64,000 nucleotides of DNA from contig OY292280.1 in the NCBI GenBank assembly GCA_958496175.1, positions 14,880,001 through 14,944,000 on the forward strand, in the 5' to 3' direction. Positions 45,861 to 60,529 of this stretch are shown here, in pieces. The stretch comes from Sisyra terminalis. Its lineage: Eukaryota > Arthropoda > Insecta > Neuroptera > Sisyridae. The number at the start of each line of letters is the position of its first letter. Within the stretch, counting starts at the first letter, position 1. A program made the position numbers and the translations under genes. The notes beneath the pieces were generated by a model. That model was not told where the DNA came from. It made no database searches and worked only from the letters and a program-made list of their open reading frames with translations.

Positions 45861-48800
45861 AATACTGCAATCCGGGTGCGTTTATTTATTTGCCATTTTT
45901 AATCGGCAGATTTATTGATCGAACATTCCTCGGTTTTCTACCTACTCAATCAATTCCTTTTTCAATTACCACTCATTTCCATCAAATTTCTCAACAAAAC
46001 TTTGCCCCTCCCCCTCAATCAAATTCTCGCCCATTTCCCTTCATCATTTCCAACTTCTACTCCCAAAATATATTTCCAGTCCGTCTAAAAGCTATCCCAG
46101 CGTATAATACAGAATGACAATTATAAAAAATTCCAGAGATAACAGTGACGTAATTATACATTAATTAAATATATAATATACAATGCGCATCCCTTAGTTC
46201 GATTTAAGAAAAAGTACAAAATCTGCGCATTATGATATGTTTTATGATACATTCAATCAATTTCGATATAATAAAGACAAATTGATTTATAACAACGAAC
46301 AGAATTTTGCTTAACACAACATTTTACCATTGTCTCCCGTTTTCTATAACATGTCAAAGTCTTATAATTCGTTTATTTTCGCATATGAGTAAGATGATGA
46401 TGAAATTTGATGACTCAGAGTGCCAATAATCCCTAGAAAACTTAAAAATCAGAGTTAAATATTCTCTTCGGAATTTTTACAAAACTCATAACTAGAGATT
46501 CACAACAGCTTTTTAAATCAATTGAAATTATAAATAGGAGAAAAACGGTACCAAAAGAATGGGACGATGGAAAGAAGAAAATATTTAGTTAGGGGTTAGT
46601 ACATATTAGAAATAAGTATTCATCACTACGACAGATTTTTATAGTTAGAATTTTCTGTCTGACGGCAGGTTCATTTTCCCCCCATGTGATTAAATTCTTC
46701 CAAATTGGATATTCCATTTCTCAATTCAATAAATTCAGCATTTCAATACTTTCATTACAGTATTACAAACTAATTAAAATTAGTTTGAAATCATTAGGAT
46801 TTCTATGTACATATTAGCCAAAATAGCTAATTTTCATGCGCCATTTTTACATAGACACTAAATTTTTAAACGATCTACCCATCGAAAGAGCCGAGTACCT
46901 AAGTATCGATAGATGATATATATATATATCTTATGCATATTTTATCAGACTATTAAATATATTAACCTCCAGCGATAATTCTGCTAACTAAAATCGCATA
47001 TTATGAACATATAATTTATAAAGACATGTTTCTTGGAAAATAAAATTCGTATTTTTTTTTTTCGTTTTGAAATATTCTAACGTCACAGGTGTGTTGGTTT
47101 TATCTTGAATGATATTTAAGTGCAACTTATGCGAGCCAACATTTCCAAGAACCTATCGTTTTGGTGCAATTTCAATGAAAATTTGTACTGAGCCTTGCGG
47201 TTTTCTCGGAAAATACTAAAAGCGGTTTATAGATATTTTGGATTCGGCAAAATAAATATATTTTGGTGAAACTTCAGAAACAATATTCTGATTAAAAATT
47301 CTTGTTATCCCATTTTAAAAAATAAGTACGTCGACAATGATTACAATATTAATAATATTTTTCCTTTCATTATATAATCTCGTTTTAAGGTATTATAATT
47401 ACATTAATTGATTATAAATAGAATAATCTACAAGTGATATGCAATATATTTGAATTTACAACTATTTAATATATTTCATTACTTTTACTGGACAATATTG
47501 ATAAATTTTATATAATTTAACTTTGTTTTTGAAAAACTTTTGTAGATTAAGCAATAAACCTTTTTTGTACAATATTATTTTTTTTTTTAAAAAAAATATT
47601 TTTCATCGCTTTTAGTTTCTTCATTATGGACTTGTCATAACAAACTTGACCTAAGAATCGATATTAAAAGTTTAAATTTTCAAGTTTTTTAATTTTTTTA
47701 TAAAGATGACATTTATAATAGTTTAAAAAACTAGGGTGTACTAAATAATTTCTTTAATTTGAAATTGAAAAAGATGCTTGTAGGATTATTGAATATTATC
47801 TTTATTAGTTATATCAGAAAGGTTAAAGGTTTTAAAATTATTTTCATCTTTTTATTTTATCAAGTTAGCAGTATTATGTAAGATCTTAAAATATTTTTAC
47901 TGTCATAAATTTTTCGAGTATTGTAATACTGAAATTAACTACAAAGCTATAATTAAATAATTATTGAACTGAATATTGTGATCTTTTGTATGGGGAACAT
48001 CGTGGATTTAATCACGATATATCCCTGAGAAATGATATCAGTATCTAACGAATTAAAAAAGAAAATGTTATCTATTTGTAAAAGTTATTAAAATGATATA
48101 TTCTCTTACATAAATATAAAATGAACTTTATAAATGAAGTTTTCTACTTGAATGAACTTAGAAAAAAAAGCAAAATCAACCAGCACAAATATCGATTTTA
48201 TTTATAAATAACTCTTTCAGCTTTATTTGCCAATTAAAAATATGACTAGTGATGATTCAATTTACTGGAATTTTCAATGAAAGCCTTAAAATCTTACATA
48301 ACTGTTTGCGATAAGATATTTGTGTCTTTGTGACCTCTACTTGCGAAATTTTAATCGTATTAAGGGCAATTAGTCACTCAAGGATACGTAAAGTGTTAAG
48401 TGTTTCAACTAAAATTTGTTCATAAAAGAAACAAGGAAATTCTTTTGTAATAAAGTAAGAACAAATAACGTATGCTAATTTCATTTAATGGTATAATTTG
48501 AGTCAACAATTATTATATGGTCATTGTTGATATATATAATTTATAGTCCAAGAGGTAAGATCAGCGGAAAATGCTTCAATCTTAAACGAATGATTGAGGA
48601 CAATACGGTACTTCTGTTCGCTTAACTATAATATTGCAATTACCGTAAACTTCAATGAAACTTTTCCAAATTTTATTATTCAATATATGTACTTAAAGTC
48701 ATTCGATTTTGGTTTGGTTTATTAAAAAAACATCTTCATAAATTGCATTCTGCATCAGTGATCCAAGTTTAAAATTTTGATTTGCTTTTGATTACTTTAA

Positions 48801-49164
48801 AATTAAACAAAACCGCTTTATTTGGCCAAGCTACGCATAATTTGACATAAGGAAATCAGGGAATCGGTCAAATAATTCTGGCCTGGAAAGTCAGGCATAG
48901 TTATTCATAACTAAATACGAAATTTTTCCGTGAAATTCCAAAATCTTTATAAAATTCAACTGAATCTATACTTAATGATACATTATTTATTTTGAAAATG
49001 AGTTGAGTCCTTCTATCATTATCAACTTGGTTCCAAGTTTCGTCAGTAGGTTTATACTAAATTACGGATATACATAACTACATGTCATGCGGAAACCCTA
49101 ACATTTAAAATTAAACCATTTAGTATTAAGGTTGTAGCAATATAATAATAGGTAAATGTTGGTC

Positions 49165-49365
49165 TATATAAAACGGAAAACAGAGAATACAAGTACGCAC
49201 GTGTGAGTGAAAACCAAATATATTTGTCTCAATTTGAAATAACTGATTGTTGTCATGGTAACAACTGTCATTTCGATTTCATTCAAGTGCCAATTTTCTC
49301 ATTTTTCAGTGTGGGCTGTGTATGTTTCACGGATAGCTACTAGTCATTCTATATATTAGTGTTAA
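49165..49365 (-). repeat. Interspersed repeat R5, copy 3 (reversed)
   Basis: Reverse complement of the R5 pattern: CACGTGTGAGTGAAAACCAA, CAACTGTCATT, GTTTCACGGATAGCTACTAG. It is in the first intron of 14-3-3 zeta. Confidence 0.6.
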
Positions 49366-49549
49366 TAATCATGTGTAGGAAAGATTTTTCTTTTATTTTC
49401 TGCCTAACAGCAAGTTTAGTTTGCCACATGGTTGAATTCTCCCTTGAGTGTCGTCTATATTTGGCGAGATTCTTTAAATCTTTAGTCTTCTTCTATCTTT
49501 GTTCTAGAACCCTTTCTGTATGAAGAAAAACTGATCGAATATATAATTA

Positions 49550-49556
<7 letters not shown>

Positions 49557-49585
<29 letters not shown>

Positions 49586-49589
49586 ATAG
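49557..49589 (+). promoter_or_regulatory. Extreme poly-T tract and acceptor of 14-3-3 zeta exon 2
   Basis: An uninterrupted run of about 28 T's leads into GATAG/CGTC, the splice acceptor of the exon carrying the ATG. It works as an unusually long polypyrimidine tract and is also a likely length-variable microsatellite. Confidence 0.6.
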
Positions 49590-49625
49590 CGTCTTTCGTG
49601 ACTCGTAATACAATCAAAAGCAAAC

Positions 49626-51714
<2,089 letters not shown>

Positions 51715-53060
51715 TCCATACTGATCAACTCCTTTCTTAATATCTTCATGATAGCTTTTTTAATGCAACCATGTCGACGTCCTCCAATTACTAAAGTCCA
51801 TATTGGTTGTCGACATAATTTATTAAAAGGAAAAAACGATTTGTGGTCAATTGAGGATATTTTCAGAGCGAATGCTGCATCAACTCGGACAACACAATTA
51901 TTTTTTAATTATTATGACTTTTTAAGAAAATTTCTAGAATATTACAAAATGAAATTTATTCTTTTCATATTATTATGTTTCGTGTATCAGGATATATGGA
52001 TTTTTTTTTAAATTTCGTAGTCATAAAAAGATTATTTTATCGTACTTTTTATCACTGTATCTTAAAGATTTAAGCTAATCTTAACCGAGACTCTTTTTGG
52101 CATTATATGTGTAAATTTTCACAAATGTATATCTTATAAAACAACAATTGTAATGTTATTTCGTAAAATTTCTCCAACGCCCTCTTATAAATACACGTGT
52201 GTCAAAAAAATTCTCAATTGTATTGATTGTAAATCAATAGAATTTATTAGCCAATTGAGGGTTTTACAAAAATATGTATTAATATTTAATAAATATCTAA
52301 ATGGGTGTCAAAACCTTATAAATGTAAAAATGTCCCTGATATTTATCCTCAATGTAAACCCTAAATATTTTTAAATTTAGATTTTCATTTTGTTATTTCG
52401 TATGACTTTCACGAACGCTATACTCTTCTGGTCATTTTCTGGAAACATTAACTCATTTTCTAAACACAAATTTTATTTGCCGTCTCTAACATTTGAAAGT
52501 GAGGAAATTTTAAAATATTTAAACAAATACAAAAACTAATTTCATTGAGTTTGATTTGTTTCGGTTATTAATAATAAATACAATTTCAAACTCAAAACTA
52601 CGATTCAGATCAAACAAAATCTTTATATTCTCTTGATACTGATTTCTTTTTGCTAGTGTTTATTGGGTCGAGTTTTGACTTATTTTCTCTTTAGTTTCTT
52701 TAATGTACATTTAAATTTAAGAAATTACATAATATGTATATCAATGGCATTAATTGTTTGCAGTATTTAAAAAAAAACAACAACTTTATTTTCGAATCGT
52801 AGTTGAAAACAGTTTTAGAAATTTTATTTTCCTGATCCAACATTGTCAAAGCTCAAATCACATTTAATGGGATCATGAAATTAATATTTTCTTTTTTGTC
52901 GATTATATACCAATATAAGTTTATTATTTTCGAAAAGTTTATTTATGAATTAACGTATAACTAAGCGTTTCCGTTGTAATTTAGAATTAATTATTACAAT
53001 CCATTTGGTATACATATTTAATGTATTGTTGTATTTATGTCAAAAAATTATACCAATAAA
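51715..53060 (+). other. Probable 14-3-3 zeta 3' UTR
   Basis: About 1.3 kb without other features after the stop, ending at a canonical AATAAA (53055-53060) preceded by AT-rich sequence. Earlier AATAAA hexamers also occur, so several UTR lengths are possible. The ORFs inside have no support. Confidence 0.4.
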
Positions 53061-54090
53061 CGTCAAAATAACCGTTTTCAATGTTTTTCTTTTTTAATGT
53101 TCATATCACTTATACTTCTAAACAAAAACTGTCGATCCAGGTAAGGTAGTATAGAAGAAGGTATGCTAGTCTTACAATGCTTACTGCATTGGTAGCACCG
53201 CTAGAAGTGCAACTAGAATACCGATTAGCCTCAATTTTGAATTCAAATTTTGATGTCGAGTAGTGATACTACTAAGAATTATTATCGAGACGATTTGAAC
53301 GCTAGCATCGATTTGTCTTTGCTTGGTAAGGGAAACGAACTGGGCTCAATCATCCCGAAGCAGATATGAAGTTAAAATTAACAATAGGATAACAGTCAAT
53401 GTCATTTATATTTCTTACTTAGAACATCGATATTATCGAAATAAACATTTTACAATTCATATTAAAACTCAATAGCTCAAAAACATTGAAAAGAAAGAGA
53501 TATTTCAAAATTATGGTATTGTTATGATCAATCAAGGCATTCATTTCAATTTAAATCTACCAGTTTAAGTTCCAAGAATCGGTTGCAGCTAGCCGTAGAA
53601 TACTAACTGCGATTAACTTAATTACCATTGGTTATCGTACATAACAGTAAGTAGTTTCGGTTTAAGTTAGTATTACCGACACACTTATGGAGGCACCACA
53701 TCTCGACACATTTTCTATCATCCATTGCAAGATTGAAATACCATCTTATGTTTTATCATTACCTTAGAACCTAGGATCTTAGAACATGCTCATAAGCATA
53801 GGAATTATTAAGGGGACCTCAAAATGATTTGATCAAGAAATCTTGAGTCTTTCGCATTAGCTTTATGAAAATAAAAATGATTTTATGCCGTTTTCTTAAG
53901 TGGGGTTCCTAAGAAGTTCTACTACTTAAACCCTACCCCGAGTTACATCTTTAGCCAGCTTTTATAACTTTTACACTTTCTGTGTGAAGAGTAGAGTGTG
54001 TTCTTAGGATGGAACCGATGAAGCCTAACGGGTTCTACACTAGTAAGGATATATAATTTTATATGCAGTCCGCAGAGTTATAATGAATTG
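53061..54090. other. Intergenic, nothing recognised
   Basis: No supported gene or repeat. Confidence 0.4.
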
Positions 54091-54321
54091 GCTTATATCC
54101 TTTTTAGCGACGTCAATATTTAGCAACATTACATTTTCTATTTTGTTTTCAATTTAATTCATGAATAAATTGGGCCATTCGGGTCATAACAAAAATCAAA
54201 TGACAAGAGAAAATTATACAATATTAGAATTAAATTAACAAAAAAATCGCAAATTAAATTAAAAACAAAGTAGAAAATACAACGTTGTCCGATATTGATA
54301 TCGCTAAAAGAGATTTGAGCA
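54091..54321. repeat. MITE family M3, copy 2
   Basis: The left half (TTTTTAGCGACGTCAATATT, ACATTTTCTATTTTGTTTTC) is the reverse complement of the right half (AAAACAAAGTAGAAAATACA, ATTGATATCGCTAAAAGAG). The ends carry the GCTC-AAATCTCTTTTAGCG motif. About 230 bases. Confidence 0.7.
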
Positions 54322-55136
54322 CATTTTTTTAAAAATAATTAGAGCATTTTCTGGATGATCTTGATTTTCGCTTTTATTACTAGAGGCGCTAAAGGTTTCA
54401 AACATGGTGGCCTCATGCGCTATGTGACGTATCCAGAAGAAATTCGTACATATCTTCAGACTAATTCAAATTTCAAAATTCTTCGTATGACGTCATATAT
54501 TTTTCTAATGGGGCAACCTGTGTATTTTATAAACCTTGGGTCGACACTACGTAGATGGCGCTAATAAACGTCATCGCTTTGTAAATATCAACCAATTAAA
54601 AGTGAGTTAATGGAGTATTTACCTTTTTAAATCGTTTATGCCACCGAAAAAAAATGTACTAGCACAATAGTTGTGTTGTTCTAAAGGTAAAAATAAATTC
54701 GTAATAAATAATTTTTTTATAATTGTATCATTTTTAATTTTTAATTTGAAATTTGATTGTTATTCAATATTTCAATGAATAGTGTCATATCAGATATTAA
54801 CCGCCTTTTTCATTCGGCCAGAGCATGCGATTTTCACCATTATTGACTTCAAATTCCGTAGGATAAACGGTGGTTTAAAAACAAATTTTATTGCGGTAAT
54901 TATGTGGATTAAATTTTTTGTGTGTGGAAAATTGTATTTATTGTTCAATTAATTCGTTTTTTTTGTTGTTAATCTAAAGTATAGAACTATTTATTTAGGT
55001 TATCTCTGGGTAGTTTACGCGCCTAAATGTGTTTGCGGGTAGCGGTCGTGTTTTCACTAGCTTATGGTTAATTAAATCCATTTTTTTGTTAAATAGGTCC
55101 AAATAAAATTAAATATATTGTTTTAAATAAAGCAAT
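54322..55136. other. Upstream region of the PHF7-like gene
   Basis: A 69-codon ORF (54355-54564) has no recognisable product. TGACGTCA occurs at 54488-54495, and a GGCGCTAA motif is repeated directly at about 54385 and 54555. The promoter should lie near 55000; no TATA box is evident. Confidence 0.4.
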
Positions 55137-56753
55137 ATGTTTCCAAAGAAGAAAGGCTGTTGTTACTGTAAAATATCTAGCGATAGTTACTTGCTTGGAG
55201 AGTTACACACTCAAGAAGGTGTATCTGTACATTTACATTGTTTGGTAAATTTAATACTTTAACATAATTTATATTGAAAATTGTAATTATTTATATTTTT
55301 AGTACACCAGTTGCACATTAAGACAACGTGGAATCGAATCTGGCATCAACGGTTTTTTAATTAATGACATAAAAAAAGATGTCAAACTATGCTCTAAGAA
55401 TGTAGTTTGTAACAAACACGAATTTCAGTGACAAAGTAATTGATTTATTATTTTTAGAAATGCACAATTTGCCACAAACCCAACGCTTCAGTGCAATGTG
55501 CCCGTTGGACTTGCATCAAATTTTTCCACTTGTTATGTCTTCTAGAGTCCAAAGGCACTGTTTCATACTCTGATAAATTCCCGTAACGTTTAACAGATCT
55601 CTTCTCAACTATCTACTGACTAAATTAATTTACATTTTTTTAGATGTTATTGCGCTACTCATAGCAAATACCAACGTATTCCTCCGCACATCAGACGTGA
55701 GGAGCAATGTTGCATTATTTGCGCAGATAGAATTGAATTTCAGGAAAGTAAAACTAATGTGGTTTGGGGTACTTGTTGTCGCAGGCGTAATTTATTCCAT
55801 CGGGAATGTATCCAGAACTATGCTACCAATGCGGGCTATAGTCTAAGATGTCCACTTTGTAATGACCGTTCTCGATTTACCAAGTGTCTTATGACAAATG
55901 GAATTTTCATACCTCAACGGTACACTTCTTTTTTATCTTATCTCTTCTCTATATATTAATACACTGAAAGTAGAATCGCATTTACATTTTGCGGGTTACA
56001 TACGTCGATACCAATTCGGTTGAAAATGACGTTCACTATCCTGGGCTTAAGAATTAATTAAATTTTAACATACATATGAGTTAAAGTCTTTTCACTTGTC
56101 TTAAACATCATTGATTTGTATATACGAGTAGATTGTTTAGAAATGTTTTTGGAAACATAATGGTATATACAAGATTTAATTTTATTGCAGAGAACCTTTG
56201 TGGGAAGATGAATCTTATTTTGAGGAGAGTTATTTTGATAAATGCTCGGCCGATAAATGTCTTTTAAGTGATGGGGATGATATGATGAGATGGTATGCAT
56301 TGCTTATAGGTTTGTTTATGATTTTGTACTAATTTACAGTTATTCTTTTAGTTACGGGCAGCTTATTAAGTGTGGTAGATGTTTCTCGTTTACAATTCAT
56401 CCTGGTTGTGCTGGTGTAGGCCCCAAAGAGCATTTCTTTTGTCCGTCGTGCCAGGAAGTTCTAAATGCTGAGGCTACTTTGGCAAAATCTCAAAAAAAAA
56501 CATGTGGAGCAAAAATATGCAAGTATTCGGGAGGACGATTGAAGGGCAGTAACAAAGGGTAACATTGATTTTCTCGATGAAATATAATCAAATATTGATT
56601 GAGTACTTTAGCCCAGGAAAGTTTATGACTTGTCAAATGTGTAGCAACATGCGTATTCATCAAGGATGTTGTCGTAAAAATAAATGGTATTGTCCGACTC
56701 ACGAAAAATTCGCTCCACCAGAGTTAAACTCAAAAGCTTGGCATCTTCCATAG
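55137..56753 (+). CDS. PHF7/G2E3-like PHD and RING finger protein
   Basis: Seven exons: 55137-55244, 55303-55401, 55458-55582, 55644-55919, 56191-56292, 56352-56558 and 56613-1 (56612)-56753; 1059 bases = 352 aa, all in phase. An in-frame TAA precedes the ATG. Domain order matches PHF7/G2E3: an extended PHD (C2HC) module (CCYCKISSD ... HLHCLYTSCTLRQRGIE ... GFLINDIKKD ... KCTICHKPNASVQCARWTC ... FHLLCLL), a RING/PHD-like finger (CCIICADRI ... GTCCRRRNLFHRECIQNYA ... LRCPLCNDR-RF), the family's MTNGIFIPQREPLWED bridge, and two further Cys-rich PHD-like modules (KCGRCFSFTIHPGC ... HFFCPSC; MTCQMCSNMRIHQGCC ... WYCPTH). PHF7 reads histone H3 methylation and ubiquitinates H2A/H3; in flies it promotes male germline identity. 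Orthology to PHF7 rather than G2E3, and germline function, are inferred. Confidence 0.9.
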
Positions 56754-56936
56754 ACGTCTACTGGAATATGTCGCTCTCAACCACATTAGCCATCGTTCTG
56801 TTGCCTATTTGTCTTATTTCTAGATTTAAGAGAATATTTTTTAGATTTCTATGATAATTTCCAATGAATTACTAAATACTAAGTGAATCAAACTAATTTA
56901 GAGTTATTTTTCTATTATTATGGTACAAACAATGAT

Positions 56937-57204
56937 CATACAATACATGGACTGCTTAAATCACCATTTGCTGGCCAAATATACAAGCAATGATAGTGAT
57001 TGCACCTAAAGCATATTAAGTCAACCCGACATACTGGTAGCTTTTGTATTGGTGCTGTGACAAGATACATTTAAGAGTAATTGAGAAAATTATTAGTATC
57101 AGAAAAACCGATGTTTGTCGATCGCACTTTATAATGTCTTTATTTGGGGCCACCAAGATTTAAATGATTTCCAATGCCTATGTGTAATCCATGTATTGTA
57201 TAGT
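56937..57204. repeat. MITE family M1, copy 3
   Basis: Left CATACAATACATGGACTGCT pairs with right GTAATCCATGTATTGTATAG; ATTTCCAATGCCTATG matches the right end of the 23637 copy. It lies in the probable 3' UTR or just downstream of the PHF7-like gene; the next AATAAA is at 57294-57299. Confidence 0.65.
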
Positions 57205-57836
57205 TTAAGAATAAGAAAGATTTTTTTTTTTTTTTGTAACAAAGTGCTCTTTTCTAATGTTTTTCAAAAGAGTAATTTTGGATGTGATTTTTTAATAAAG
57301 TGATAATGTTATATTATTATTTTAATATTGACCTTTAAAAAGGATTGTAATTCCGGTAGTTTCTGACTTTCATTTGAGTCTAGCTAGATAATAAGGGTTT
57401 TCCAAGTCCAACTTTCCAAAATGCTAGGCTTACTTATTGAGGGTGATCTTTCATACTAGATTTTCTTCCTGTTGAGATGAAAGGAAAACAATAGTGTCGC
57501 AAAGTATATTAATAACTTGAAAAATCATCGTTGTAAATTATATTCCAAATAGGTTTACAACTTTTTAAGAGTACAAATATATGTTATTAACCTTAAAGGG
57601 TTGCTAAGAAATCGTGGTAGTTATAAAGTGACGATAAAAAACGACATCAAAGGAATCGTAAATAAACATTTGACTCTAAATGCAACCGCGATACATGGTG
57701 CATCATTTAATGAAATTCAAAGAAAAAAGGTATCACCGTGCGGAGTAATCAGTTTGCTATCAAGTATAGTGCAAAATAAAATTGTGGTAAGCTCATAATA
57801 ATTAAAAAAAAATAGTATGTATGCATACAAATACAG
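57205..57836. other. Spacer between convergent PHF7-like and secreted-protein genes
   Basis: Includes a candidate plus-strand AATAAA (57294-57299). The 65-codon plus ORF at 57601 has no recognisable product. Confidence 0.4.
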
Positions 57837-57842
57837 TTTATT
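57837..57842 (-). terminator. Poly(A) signal of the secreted-protein gene
   Basis: AATAAA on the minus strand about 60 bases after the stop codon at 57903, a normal spacing. Confidence 0.6.
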
Positions 57843-57902
57843 ATATGAAAAACATTTCAAAATAATACAAAAAAAAAGACATACATTATCGCTTTGATAG
57901 TC

Positions 57903-58970
57903 TTAAACAAATTGTTCTAAATTATACTCATCCTGATATGGGGCCGGTCTAAACTGTTCGGGATAAACATGCTTGCGACGATGGGGAGTATCATGTTTGA
58001 ACTGTAATCTCCAATACGGGCGAGGGGTTGTCGTGGTGTTTTTAGGTAGAACTGTTCGGATCTCAAAAGCCTTTTCCACAGTATCTACAATTTGATTCCA
58101 AAAGGCTATTTGTCGTTTTTGTTTTTTTCCACCAAAGACCTCCGAGTTAATCGATTCCTTCGTTGTATGTATTTGTTGTACATCTTGATCAGCTAGATTT
58201 ATGGATTTTGTGGTTTTAACAGATGTTTTCGTTACTGACATTGGTTTTGTATAATTCGCAATGTTGATTAATCTTCCATATTCTGGTGATTGCCATTCAA
58301 CGTTGTACATTGTTGATGTAGGATTGTAAAGACGATTTTGTTGATCCTCAAAGCCTTCTTCATCTTGAGGAATTTTTCCAATTTTGTACAAGTCCATGCC
58401 AGTCGTATAAGGCAACGATGAAAATAGTTCGATTAGTTTAGAATTGTCAGTTAGTTGATCTTTGGAAACCGTTGGTGCAGACCAACAATATCCAGTCGTC
58501 CATAAAATGAGCGTAAAAAATATGAAACGAATCTACAAATCAATTGAATTTTATTATTCTGATAATTTCTTTTCATTTTAATGGGTTTTAATATGATTAT
58601 GTGGAAATATCTTTAGCTGAAGTGAAACAGAGACAACTTGGCCCATTTGTTTACATAATATTCTAAATAATCGTGTTGATTATTTGAAACCTATCGTGTC
58701 GGAAAGACTAACTTATAATAAAAACGGCTCAAGTCTCTTTTAGAATATTGTCCCTTTTAGGATGCCCAATAATATAAAGGAAGTGAATGTATTGTAGAAC
58801 TAATACAATTTTCACTATTAAAAGTAAATTATCTATTTCCAATACATATCTTTAGAGTAATTTGAACTAAAACCAAAATATTTGTAAGAAATAAAATATA
58901 AAATGACTGAATTTATATGAGAATCAAAAAAATTAAATAAATCAAATTTAAAACTTACGGTTAAAGCCAT
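57903..58970 (-). CDS. Small secreted protein, family not recognised
   Basis: Exons 58959-58970 (MALT only) and 57903-58532, joined in phase by ACC/GTAAGT and TGATTTGTAG/; 213 aa. The first 22 residues are a signal peptide (RFIFFTLILWTTGYCWS, likely cut before APTV). The mature chain is hydrophilic with many Thr/Lys/Tyr/Pro. A basic KKQKR at residues 140-144, followed by QIAFW, looks like a proprotein-convertase site, and TTTTPRPYWRLQF follows at about 169-181. No cysteine framework or chitin-binding motif is seen, so it is not an obvious cuticle protein. The tiny first exon carrying only the start of the signal peptide is common in insect secreted-protein genes. It could be a precursor cut into two pieces, but this is inference. 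No name can be given. Confidence 0.85.
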
Positions 58971-59028
58971 TTTTCGTCACTTTTTCACTTGCAAATTTTT
59001 GTTGTTACTAGTTAGCAGAAAAATTGTC

Positions 59029-59064
59029 GAATGAATCTGTGTTCGATTGTGCCCGGCTTTTATA
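59029..59064 (-). promoter_or_regulatory. TATA box and initiator of the secreted-protein gene
   Basis: On the minus strand TATAAAA (59058-59064) is followed by TCATTC (59029-59034), a match to the TCAKTY initiator, with the predicted +1 at 59032, 31-32 bases from the TATA box. The leader is then about 60 bases to the ATG at 58970. Spacing and both motifs are textbook for a strongly regulated insect promoter. Confidence 0.75.
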
Positions 59065-59464
59065 GTCCTAGTTTGGGATGTAATCATCCCTTATCTTTGT
59101 ACTTAATGGATTTTTCGTTACACATATTTAAACCAATTAAAATAATGGCACAGGAAATTTATCAATTTTACAAATTTGAAAAGATGAAAATGTTCATTAA
59201 AATTTTATTGATAAGACACAAATTAATCACTATATTTGTTCCATGAAGACATGATATAATCAATAAGAAGCATTAATAATTAAAAAACATGGCTTTTACA
59301 TTAAAAAATGCATTCCATTTTTCAATTAATTGTGAAGAATGTTGCACTAATAGATAAATACAAAATCATGACTTAATAGTTATGTATTAATGATTCATTT
59401 ATTGAAGATATCGGAAAAAAAAATAAAACATAATTGATTAACTGTAAATAATTGATTAACCCAT
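59065..59464. other. Intergenic, nothing recognised
   Basis: Upstream of the secreted-protein promoter; AT-rich with no supported feature. Confidence 0.4.
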
Positions 59465-59720
59465 GGTTTTTTTTTCTTTTTGATGAAAAACTTTTTTGTT
59501 TCGAATTCGAAATGTTTTGCTATATTATCGTTTGGTACGTTGTTACGAACCCGAAACTGCCTTTGGTTCGCAAATCATCCCTTATTTAACGACGCTACAA
59601 GCACTCGAATGTTGGGGTGAATTCTGGTGCTTTCATGGTCGATTTCATTCCTTAAACTTGGTTTGTCTGGGGAAAAATTTGCACATATACGGGTGGACAT
59701 GTACTTTCGATTGACATAAT
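59465..59720 (-). repeat. R1 unit, reversed and isolated
   Basis: Reverse complement of the 2-13 kb R1 family: CGAATTCGAAATGTTTTGCT, ACGAACCCGAAACTGCCTTT, CATCCCTTATTTAACGACG, GGTCGATTTCATTCCTTAAA and ATGTACTTTCGATTG. It shows that the family is dispersed, not only locally tandem. It also partly explains the plus ORF at 59496. Confidence 0.75.
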
Positions 59721-60138
59721 AAAAAACCACCCTTAAAATTTGACGATTTTCGTGAAAAACGAACACCAGTTTTAAGTGTACGGGAATTTTTCTTATATAC
59801 CCAGTTTTCTCAACCCGGTATCCCTTCGACGTCATATCAATTCTGTGGTATTTTATCTTCAATAAAATTTAATAAGTTTGGGTTAATTTTTGTCGGATAC
59901 AAGAAATAACGATAAAATTATCTTCAAACATTGTATATATTAAAGTATTTCATTAATAAATTAGTCACTGAAACGAATTTCAGAAAATCATATATAACAA
60001 GATACAAAACTGATAAAGTTATCATTTAAAATAAAAAGAATAATTCTAGAAGTTTTATCGAGTTTTTAAATAATGAATTTATACTTAAATAATTGAATTT
60101 TTAAATAATCCTAAGAAAATAGTAAATTACAAGAATTG
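59721..60138. other. Intergenic, nothing recognised
   Basis: AT-rich spacer between the R1 copy and the palindrome; no supported feature. Confidence 0.4.
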
Positions 60139-60244
60139 CTAGAGAAAAATGGAAAAAATTCAATGAAAGTTTTGAGAACAATGAACTGCCATCAATGTGA
60201 TTATAAGACGAAATCCAACTTGATGGACTCTATTCTCAAACAGA

Positions 60245-60529
60245 GTGACCACAGATCTGGAAAACCTGGAATTTTCGGAGTATTTTAAGGATCTAAAGGG
60301 ACAAATATGCGAGAAGCAGGCATCTAATTGTATACGAGATCAATGGGATATCCTGATGTGGTGTGGCCGGAGAGGGCTTATTAAAAATAGGCGACAGTGC
60401 CATTATTGCAACCATCCTTGCCATATTATAACAAGACGACGAGGCAAGGATGGTTTTCCATGGTTCTGTTCGCTTTGTAATAAGGTAACAAATAAGGTAA
60501 TAAGGTCCCTTCGATTCGTGGGGTTTTAA
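60245..60529 (+). pseudogene. ISXO2/Merlin-type transposase N-terminal zinc ribbon, fragment
   Basis: The open frame reads FKDLKGQICEKQASNCIRDQ, then ILMWCGRRGLIKNRRQCHYC, then PCHIITRRRGKDGFPWFCSL. The layout W..GLI.....C..C...R...DGF.W.C..C is that of the zinc-binding N-terminus of IS1016/Merlin (ISXO2-like) transposases. There is no ATG in frame near the start and no DDE catalytic domain follows, so it is a fragment. The mirror copy on the right arm (63371-63568, minus) stops after NHPCHI because of the arm deletion. Confidence 0.6.

Larger units (their letters stand above)
45333..49589. other. 14-3-3 zeta first intron
   Basis: A 4.26-kb intron, AT-rich. It contains a less AT-rich patch at 45500-45870 (with GCGCCGCCATTTTG), a possible minus-strand ORF (separate entry), and a reversed R5 copy. 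Regulatory elements are plausible but none can be named. Confidence 0.45.

Noticed and set aside
54355..54564. Small gene of 69 codons
   Set aside because: No domain, splice context or codon signal; it lies between repeats.
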